Below are positions 56,601-64,000 of a DNA stretch of 64,000 nucleotides, in pieces (position 1 is the first letter of the stretch; every line of letters begins with the position of its first letter). Source of the stretch: Nothophaeocryptopus gaeumannii (Eukaryota; Ascomycota; Dothideomycetes; Mycosphaerellales; Mycosphaerellaceae); contig JASISA010000007.1 of assembly GCA_031771865.1 (NCBI GenBank), forward strand, positions 992,001 to 1,056,000, in the 5' to 3' direction. The translations under genes and the position numbers were made by a program. The notes under the pieces were generated by a model. It was not told the origin of the DNA and did no database searches. It worked only from the letters and a program-made list of their open reading frames with translations.

Positions 56601-56777
56601 TAGATGTGAGTGTGTGCTTGCTTTGCTGGTTGTTTTGGCTGGACTCGTCTGGTTGGTGGGCTTGGGCTGGTGGTGCGTGTAGAGATGCGAGATGTATGTG
56701 CTGGGATGCGCGCACCGAGCGTGCTTGCTCAGGTTGGCTTGCTTACCTTGCTCCATGGTCATGATCGCTAAACCCAT
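53667..56777 (-). CDS. vib-1: NDT80/PhoG-family transcription factor, VIB-1/XprG-like
   Basis: Four exons join with consistent phase: 56747-56777, 56018-56258, 55372-55560 and 53667-55290, giving 694 aa. The DNA-binding NDT80 domain lies at about 250-515 and includes KVEKGFFLSTVDQKWTCYRRNYF, FERVQFKQATANNGKRRASQQYFHLIVELYADV and VRGRSPSHYQ. The N-terminal part (LPLDHHYTLSSDHDYSDQYSS, SSSGSISTSPSSAASSLY) and C-terminal part are His/Ser/Gly/Asn-rich, as in Neurospora VIB-1 and Aspergillus XprG, which control heterokaryon incompatibility, protease secretion and the response to carbon starvation. The first two introns (488 and 457 nt) are far longer than elsewhere in the window. An in-frame ATG at 56760-56762 is an alternative start. 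A roughly 5.8-kb gene-poor region lies upstream. Confidence 0.85.
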
Positions 56778-59700
56778 ATATTTGACAATGTCGCCGTCGC
56801 TGTTTCGATCTCACAGACAACGACCCGTGCCGCCAGATATCTGGTGTACGCCCGAATGTGACGGTCGCAATCAGCGGTGCGAAGCACACGTCGCTCGACC
56901 AATTGAGCCCACTCGTGCGCTGTTGCCCAGTCGCTCGTTCACACTGCTCTGATCGGCAGCTTGACACTTCGGTCGGCCGTTCGATGCGATGCGAGGCGAG
57001 GCGATGCGATAAATGTGGCCTGTGCGTTCCCAGCAGCGTGCCGCTCCAGAACGGGCCGAACGCAAATCGCGGGCGGGGTTGGAAGTTGCTCGCTAATCCA
57101 CGAATGAGGAAGGCGCGACGACTGCGCGAATGGGTGTCCGTCTCGGCTCCCAGAAGCAGAGTTCTGCGGAGCGACACTCAATCTCGGATTGAGTTCGAGG
57201 ATGCGACGGGCGCAGCGTTTCTTTCAACGTCAGTTCGATCTGCCTCCTCGTCAGCGACCATACCATCGCAAACGTCCACTTCTTGGAGTCGAAAAGCGCC
57301 AATGGCGCCATGATGGCGCCTCAACGACCCTCAAGTGGGGATTTGGGCGGCGTGGGATGCTCTCATCTTGCGATTGATCGCAAATCCCCAGGAGCTCATC
57401 CCAGACAGATTCAATTGCTCGCCATGTCGTTTGGAATGCGCCAGACAGCTGTCTGCTGGGCCGCCCAGCTGCAAGCCAGATCATGTGCTTCTCATGTGGC
57501 TGTCGACAGAGTCTTGACGGTGTTGAAAGACATGAATCTTGAGAAGGACTGACCTCGCGTTGCTTGACCGCGCTTTCCCCTTCAGCAGCAAGAGCGGACA
57601 CAATGCCGTACGGGCGTGCAGACTCTTAATCTGTACGGATCACTTCCTGTTTGAGGGCCAATTGTGTGCAGCAAGGTGTTGGGCTGTTGAACAGGTGGGT
57701 GTCGAACGAGCGTGAATGTTCCTGAAGTCGATATATGTCGACCGCGAGGTGTCGTTTCGTGAAGCTGCAAGATGCTGCCGTGTTGTTGGAAGAACGTTAG
57801 TTGGGGTCGCTCGTGACACCCACTTAGTATTACCCTGTGGCTGGCAGTGGGAGAGACTGTGAACAAAGAAGCACTGTTGAAGTGGCAGCAGGTCGAGGGC
57901 GAAGTTAAGAATCACAAGACGTCTGCCCCAGGTCCTTGAAATGGGTCCAACAGAACGAGACGTTGTTTTGAAGAGAGCAGCGAGGTCCGCGTCTACCTGG
58001 TAGGGATAGCGGGCCTTCGTGTCCTACTTCTAACAAGCGTCATGACCGACCTTGGCCGACAGCAGAAATTGACTACCAGGACTGGCTATCGTTACCAGTT
58101 CACTGGGTCAAGTCAGCCTCAGAGTATTCATCGTATTGAAAGAACGCTCAGGCCACACTGCCACCTCGCAGGTCGCAGTGGGAAGCTGCATCTGTAGCCC
58201 ACTCCCGCCAAATGCGGCCTATTCATATCCCCGAAGCCAGGAGGTAGCTCTTCGCCCAGTACTCGTCTTCTATGGCCAGTCGAATTCAAGTACCTTGCGC
58301 AGGACGAATTCGCAATACGCTCAGAACGGCCCTCCTCCTCTGACCCCATCCTCTCATCCTCTCCGGCTCCGCCGACAGCCACTTTCCTTCCATCGACGGA
58401 TCCAGCAAGCCGTCCGTCAGACTATCTGCACAGACTGGTTGCAAGATGCGCTGATGCACTGCTCCGCACGGCCTCGACATCTGGCAGGACGACCGTGCGC
58501 GATTCATCGAGGAAGATCCTCTCCACCTCCAGAGCCCGGCGTGTATGATCGGCCCATGGACCCTTCGAGGGATTGGCGCAGCTTCGACTACCACAAATTG
58601 GATAGGCCTACCAGAGAGCTGCCCTGGAGCCTCTCCCGATCGGCCCGGGTCCCGATGCGTTGTATGCAAGTGGTTGCAACCAGGCTAGTCGGCAGGTCCC
58701 AAGTCTTTGCAGGAAAGAAACAACCTGTCACAAAGAGCGCAGGGCACGGCCTACGCGGCGGCTGCAGAGAGTCACGCGAAACGCTGACAGTTCCCAATGT
58801 ACTTCTCAACTCCCCGTCATTTTGCTGCTGGGCGCTACAAGACGCCACATTGCGCAAGAAGTGCAGCAAGAAGCGCGCCAGTGCCTCTTGGTCGCGACCT
58901 AAGCGCTGAGAGCAGCGTGTCTTTGTCTGGCAGCGGTCGAGGCGTTCGAGGCTAGAGTATCTCTGTATGTTTGCGCGATGAGGATGATGTTGATCCTTCG
59001 CTCTTCCCTCCGTATTGGAGGCTAGGTAATGGCTCCTCTAATGCTGCCATATTCCTTTCGGTTCCAGGCAGACCCGGCCCGCAGCGGGTCGGTGCCGTAT
59101 GCGGCGGACTGCTGCTAGTACTGCGCAGGTCAACGAAACATCCCTTGCTTCGATCTCAGCGTCCATGTCAGCCATTATGCACGTTAGTTCGGCGTATGCA
59201 CGAGAGATGGAAAAGAGGAGACGTCCTCCTCGAGACAGCCAATCGGGCACTCCCGCAGGACCCTGTCCACGAGTGTCTCTCCCGCTCCTCCGCCTTAGTC
59301 GACACACACATTCCACGTCCATCGCGATGATATACTTGGATATACTTGGATATACTTAGCCTGAGCAGGAAGGCTTTCACTGAACTCGGCTGTCTCTCAT
59401 CATCGCCGACCACGCTCTTCCCACGCTGTCTACGCTTCCAGAAGCTGCCATCTACAATCCGGAGCCGTTCACTATCTTCCCGCCCAGCCCGTCCGAAATC
59501 CATTGGCTACCGGAGAGAAGATGCCCGGCCTGGCAAATTTGTCAAAGCGCATGCATCGTTGAGAGAGCCTCCGTACGAGCAGAGGAAACAAAGGAGTCGG
59601 CGACCCGGGGACTCGAGGCGCTCGCGGTCATGTGCGCCAGGCGTTACGCCATGCGTTGATATCGCCACAATGAACTAGACATGTCTCATTCGCTGTTTTC

Positions 59701-62537
59701 TAGAAGATTATTGGACTCGAGCGGATGGCTGCAGTTCTCCGTTGGCACTCCAAGCACTGCGTTCACCGCCTCTTTGGCCCCACACCCGGACTCGACATCT
59801 TCTTCCACGGATATTTGGCATGTGAGGGAGTATTCACTTGCAAAGCAAGTCTTGCCGGACGCCGTCCCCGATTCGGTCCTAACATTGAAACGACCGTCAT
59901 CAACAGCCTCCGTCCCGCGGGCCGAACGCAACTCTGGTCAGGCAAGTCCTTGGCGAATACTGAGTTGAAAGGCTCCGAACGCTGCTTGGGATCTGCTGCT
60001 GTGACCAGCATGAACGTCTGACATACCCATTCCCGGCGCTGCGTCTGGTGGTAGGTCAGGCATCGCCAGACAATCCACTCTGAAACACTTTGCTCCAATG
60101 TCTTCACAATCGTGTACTCAGACCCTGATCGTCAGCATCGTCGTCACCAAGAGAAGGCCCAAACCGTCATGTTGCCGAACAGCTTTGTCTGGCTCGCACA
60201 ATGCACCTCAATGATCGGGAGCCTGCGCCCTGGAGGGATGTACCCATCTCGACCGCTCCAAATGCTTCTCAACACATGCCGACTCCCGTCGTCGCTCGCA
60301 TCACAATGCACACGCAAGAAGCAGATCCTGTGACATCAAGCACTGGTTGTCATTCAGGCAAGAAGCGCCAATTTGTCAAGATTCTCCGATCACTACGCAA
60401 TGCGAGGCTGGACTCCGTGTCCTCATGATTCCAGACTGGCGTTTCAGCATCGTTCTTGCAAGCGGGCGCAATCTGCACTGCTCACGAGGCATCGGACGTT
60501 TTCAGAGTTGCTGGCAGGACCGACCAAAGCACAGCATCAGCAGGAGATCTGCACCGTGCCACCCACCTCAACAGCAACGATACACGAGTCGAGGTACCGT
60601 CTAGAGCATTCCACCACTGCACGTGCCGTTCCTGTGTTGCACGTTTTACTTGGATCAACTTGCACAAAGACTGATGAACTCATGGTCCGTGCAATGTCTC
60701 TTCTCTTCAGACAACGCGGCACTGTATAACGCATGGCGATCACTATTGCCTGCGCGGCGCCTTCCGGGCTCGATCACTCGACGCCATGACGGAAGAGGAC
60801 AACATGAAGAACGTTATCAGTCGTGTATCAGTGAGACATACCGAATCTCAAATAGCCCTCACCAGGAGCCCGGTTCTTTTGCGTCCACGACGTCGAGGTT
60901 CTTGAGCTTGAGTGACTCTTCGAACGATGGTTGCTGTGAGGTTCTGTTCTCTAAACGGCCCATGGAGGTGCTCTCGGCTGTCTGCCAGCCTTCGTCTAAG
61001 TGGCGCGGCCGGCTTGCGCCGTCAATCACACGCAGAAGCCTAGTTCGCCAGTCAGAAGACCGGGCAGAGGCGGTTTTCGTCAGCCGAAGGAATTCCAGCA
61101 AACGATCCGTAGACATCCCTGATGCTCTCGCGACTGGCTGTCATGCTGCACACACCGTGTGCAGGCCCTGGACGCATGGACATCGTCCGGAGAGATCAGC
61201 GATCATCACACGGCCTTTACTGCACGCCATATCCCCGGCCAATGGATCTTTCAGTGTAAGTATCTTCATTACCATCGGCCTCGCCGGTGTGGTGCGCCCT
61301 GCGTGCATGCCACTAGGCTCATAATATGTTGTCGATCGTGCCTGAGGACAACTTGCAGCAAGAGCAGGCTTCCTTTCTGGCAAATCCTGGATGGCGACAA
61401 TATATGCAGAGCCGACCGATAGGCCACACCATGGGGCTTACGCCTACAGGATCCAATTCAAACTGGCAGGTCATTCCACTCCGATGCCACGTGTTTACGG
61501 CTCTCGCCAGCTTCATGTTTGCTGCACTGCAGCTTTAAATTGTCATCATAACATGGGAAGCGCTCCCAACTCCTACAGCCAATTGGCGCTGGATATCTTC
61601 GCCTTCAAATCGGCGTGGGATAGGGCGTAAGCAACTATCAGGCGACTTCAGCCGTGCTTCTTTTCTGGAAAGATAGAACAGGATTGATCGCAACGATCTG
61701 CCTGTCGGCAACAAATACCACCTCAGAATCCGCTTGGATTCGGCTGAGGGTATTGCAAACTACAGTTCAGTGTACTGCGAACGGCTCACCTGGCACCGGA
61801 ATCTTCGCTGACAGGTAAGTCGCACGTGCTCGTTTGGCTTCGAGTTTCCCTGACAAGTCGCAAGTAAAACTTGGATGAGGACAAAGGATGAGACTTTCTC
61901 GAGCGCGGGTTGCTATTTCAACATACCACCTTTTCCACATTCAGCTCGAGCTCATCACGGCCATCGCGAAGTTCACAACAGTAGACTATTGAGCTCATGG
62001 ATCTAGAATGGTAAGCAGCAAATGCATCGACTGGCATCAAGCTTTCGTCAAATCTCCGGCGTCTGCGAAAGCTACCAAAGAATCGTTCGTCAGAAGTTGC
62101 TTTGCCTTCTGCAGACTAACCTCGAAACACGACAGCGGCGTCTCCGTGAGCTAAAATGCTGCTGAAGAGTATACTCCTGCTCCACCTGTCATCACTAGAC
62201 TTGGCGACAACAACTAGGACAACAGGAACGGCAACATTTTGATGAGGCTTGAGCCGCAGCTGCAAATACGTTGCCCGCCACCTCCTTTTCACTCACACAG
62301 GTTTCAGAACTTGTAGCTTTGTACAGAGCATGATGTTGGTGACAAGCGTCCGCCTCGTCAGAACATCGTCAGGAGGTCTAGCAAATCCTTAGCCTTTGAG
62401 TTGAGCGCAAAAGGTGATCAAGCTATGAGTACTGCAACAGCACACCCGCCATGCACGCCTGTCCTTATCTTTAGACAAACGGTCAGTCAGACGTCGCAGC
62501 ATCGGCAGTGTATTGATCGTTGACGTTGCTTTGCATC
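56778..62537. other. Gene-poor 5.8-kb region upstream of the NDT80-like gene
   Basis: No gene can be supported with confidence. It contains several stop-free frames of 200-260 codons that lack an ATG or recognisable domains (for example about 58136-58909 and 60623-61324, plus strand). It also holds a three-copy TATACTTGGA repeat at 59331-59358 and a short palindromic segment around 57640 resembling an isolated anticodon arm. It could be a long regulatory region, contain long noncoding transcripts, or hold relict or fast-evolving genes. Confidence 0.35.
59331..59358. repeat. Short tandem repeat, three copies of TATACTTGGA
   Basis: Two perfect 10-bp copies and a third that diverges at its last bases. 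It lies in the gene-poor stretch. Confidence 0.8.
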
Positions 62538-62978
62538 ATGTACAGAGCACCCGGCCAGTGCCGTGAAGAAACGGCACTCTTAGGTGAACACTCACACGAG
62601 ACCACGTTTTCTCTCAACCCCCTGCTTCCAGAGTATGTTCGTCGAGTAAATCCCTATGACAAAAAGCATCCGACGAATGAACAGGAGCAACTCGCGGAAG
62701 TACCGGCCGCAATACTGAGAGACATTGCTCGACCTCTACGTTCCATGAGGCCGTCAAAAGAAGCAGGCATAATCAACCTCCATGCCCAGCAAAGAGCAGC
62801 ACGGCATATAATGCAACTGAGCTCAAATGACGCCTTGGCCAAGTACAAACACCTTCAAGACACAGTCCTCTCCTCTATTGGTGAAGAAAATGCAGGACCA
62901 TGTCTGCCAAGTGCCAGAAACCGCATACTTACACCATCATGGAATGCGCAGCAGAAACAAACAAACAAGCAAACGTGA
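62538..62978 (+). CDS. Unknown protein of 146 aa
   Basis: The ATG at 62538-62540 opens a 146-aa frame with coherent composition: a short acidic/His N-terminus (ETALLGEHSHETTFSLNPLLPEYVRRVNPYDKKHPT), a helical middle (EQLAEVPAAILRDIARPLRSM, INLHAQQRAARHIMQLSSNDALAKYKHLQDTVLSSIGEE) and a Gln/Lys-rich end. No signal peptide, membrane segment or known family is visible. It sits at the right margin of the gene-poor region. Moderate confidence that it is real; introns not evident. Confidence 0.45.
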   Translation: MYRAPGQCREETALLGEHSHETTFSLNPLLPEYVRRVNPYDKKHPTNEQEQLAEVPAAILRDIARPLRSMRPSKEAGIINLHAQQRAARHIMQLSSNDALAKYKHLQDTVLSSIGEENAGPCLPSARNRILTPSWNAQQKQTNKQT

Positions 62979-63226
62979 AGATCTTTCACATCGACATCTT
63001 CGCGAAGCGTACATTTCTTCAGCACTATCCTCTTGCACCAAGAAGACTTGACAATAAGACAAGCTCCAACAAAGCCAGGCACTGATACCACATGTTCACA
63101 TGAACGACTACATACATTCCTCACCAACAAGGTACTAAGTATATAAACTCCTCAATTCATCCCTTCCTTTCTGTCTGTACAAACGCTTTCCTCGCACTAG
63201 CTCGTCCACCTTCCAATACAAATCAC

Positions 63227-64000
63227 CTATCCCTCCCAATCAACCCAATCCCTCCCAACAACTCTCCAAACCCTCACCTCTCCACTCTTCAAATCCCCAA
63301 GTCGGAACTTCTCACTCCTGATCTTCTTCTTCTCCCTCCCTTGCTCCCAAGCGCGAATCGCTCTCCGCGTGCCATCCCATTCTTCTACAATAGCGACGTG
63401 CGTAGGCCCGTACTCTTCTTTATACTTGTGCTTCATGGCCCCATGTGCACCTTCGAACTTCGCACTTCGAAGTGTGACAATGTCGCCCGGTCTGATTTCG
63501 TCAAATTGCTGTGTTGAGGCATTGGCGAGGTTGGAATAGACCAGTGATCCGTAAGCTTTAGATCCGACGGGCTGCAAAGCTTTGCCTTGATGTTTAATCA
63601 GCTCGGAGACGAGTGATGTGGGTGAACCGTCGCCAACAGTGCTATCCTTCTTGCTGTGGCCAAGCGAGTTCGCAACTTCGGAGATGTTGCGGCCGAATCG
63701 CTGCCAGTAAGCCTCCAGCTGATCTTGACGGAGCTTGGGTGGAGGTGAACGATGTTGTTGTTCGATATGTACATCTGCTGGATTGGTAGAGTCAAATTGT
63801 ACAGTGATTTTCGTTTGGCTATAGTCCTGGTAGAGTACGTGGATTTCTTTGGAGATAGTCGATCGGCCACCACGCTTGGAAATTGTTGATTCCTCGCACT
63901 CGGAAAGAATATCAATACCATTGCGGCTTTGCAGTGACGGTGGCAAGGGCTGTGATGCTGTCCACCAGGTCGTACTCTCAGCAAGATCCAGGTCATTGGC
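63227..64000 (-). CDS. BBC1: BBC1/MTI1-like protein, C-terminal part (partial at right edge)
   Basis: The minus-strand frame is open from the right edge to a stop at 63227-63229 (257 residues visible). The C-terminal domain matches the conserved end of fungal Bbc1/Mti1 proteins: KAYGSLVYSNLANASTQ, FDEIRPGDIVTLRSAKFEG, THVAIVEEWDGTRRAIRAWEQGRE, RLGDLKSGEVRVWRVVGRDWVDW. These SH3 proteins bind type I myosin and Las17 at cortical actin patches and restrain endocytic actin assembly. The N-terminal SH3 domain would lie outside the window. Confidence 0.85.
   Translation of the reverse strand, partial: ANDLDLAESTTWWTASQPLPPSLQSRNGIDILSECEESTISKRGGRSTISKEIHVLYQDYSQTKITVQFDSTNPADVHIEQQHRSPPPKLRQDQLEAYWQRFGRNISEVANSLGHSKKDSTVGDGSPTSLVSELIKHQGKALQPVGSKAYGSLVYSNLANASTQQFDEIRPGDIVTLRSAKFEGAHGAMKHKYKEEYGPTHVAIVEEWDGTRRAIRAWEQGREKKKIRSEKFRLGDLKSGEVRVWRVVGRDWVDWEG

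Noticed and set aside
57600..57680. Possible tRNA-Lys (an anticodon arm CAGACTCTTAATCTG is present)
   Set aside because: No T-arm with TTCGA, no pairing acceptor stem and no D-arm at the right distance; likely a chance hairpin.
58136..58909. 257-codon open frame on the plus strand
   Set aside because: Begins with a non-ATG codon, has no recognisable domain, very high Arg/Ser/Pro content and overlapping open frames on the other strand.
60623..61324. 233-codon open frame on the plus strand
   Set aside because: No ATG near its start, irregular composition and no domain; kept only as part of the gene-poor finding.

Overview
The window is nuclear DNA of a filamentous ascomycete (Pezizomycotina), most likely a Dothideomycete. 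This rests on compact genes with short GT-AG introns (mostly 48-70 nt), about 50% GC, a fused folate-synthesis protein, a VIB-1/XprG-type NDT80 regulator, 2EXR-type proteins, and fungal hybrid histidine kinase and GT90 proteins. The class-level placement is inference. I saw no operons, CRISPR arrays, intact transposons, rRNA genes or complete tRNA genes.

1-9 kb: the N-terminus of an unknown basic protein (minus), an SDR oxidoreductase, the RNase P/MRP subunit Rpp1/Rpp30 (minus) head-to-head with a protein whose N-terminus looks like a Tc1/mariner transposase DNA-binding region, and a Wss1-type WLM protease (minus). 9-17 kb: a 1412-aa PAS-containing hybrid histidine kinase, an O-fucosyltransferase-like type II membrane protein, and a DHA1 (FLR1-like) MFS transporter whose reading frame is broken near its 3' end.

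18-30 kb: a calycin-like protein, an ankyrin-repeat fragment, mitochondrial ribosome recycling factor divergent from elongation factor TFIIS, an Ams1-type GH38 alpha-mannosidase, and an unrecognised acidic/coiled protein. 30-46 kb: a small secreted six-cysteine protein (minus), a Ptc7-type phosphatase, a multi-TM GT90 (CAP10) glycosyltransferase, two 2EXR/F-box-like proteins, a Baeyer-Villiger-type monooxygenase, two small unknown proteins, and a nitronate monooxygenase ending in the peroxisomal signal SKL.

46-57 kb: the trifunctional folate protein (two very divergent FolB-like regions, HPPK, DHPS), SRP receptor beta, a second SDR, and a four-exon NDT80/VIB-1/XprG-like transcription factor with two unusually long introns. 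57-62.5 kb is a gene-poor stretch upstream of that factor. The window closes with a 146-aa unknown and the C-terminus of a BBC1/MTI1-like actin-patch protein running off the right edge.

Most neighbours are functionally unrelated housekeeping genes. No biosynthetic cluster is evident. The items that most merit a second look are the putative domesticated transposase HTH protein, the six-cysteine secreted protein, the frame-broken MFS gene, the divergent N-terminal half of the folate protein, and the long-intron NDT80 gene with its gene-poor upstream region.
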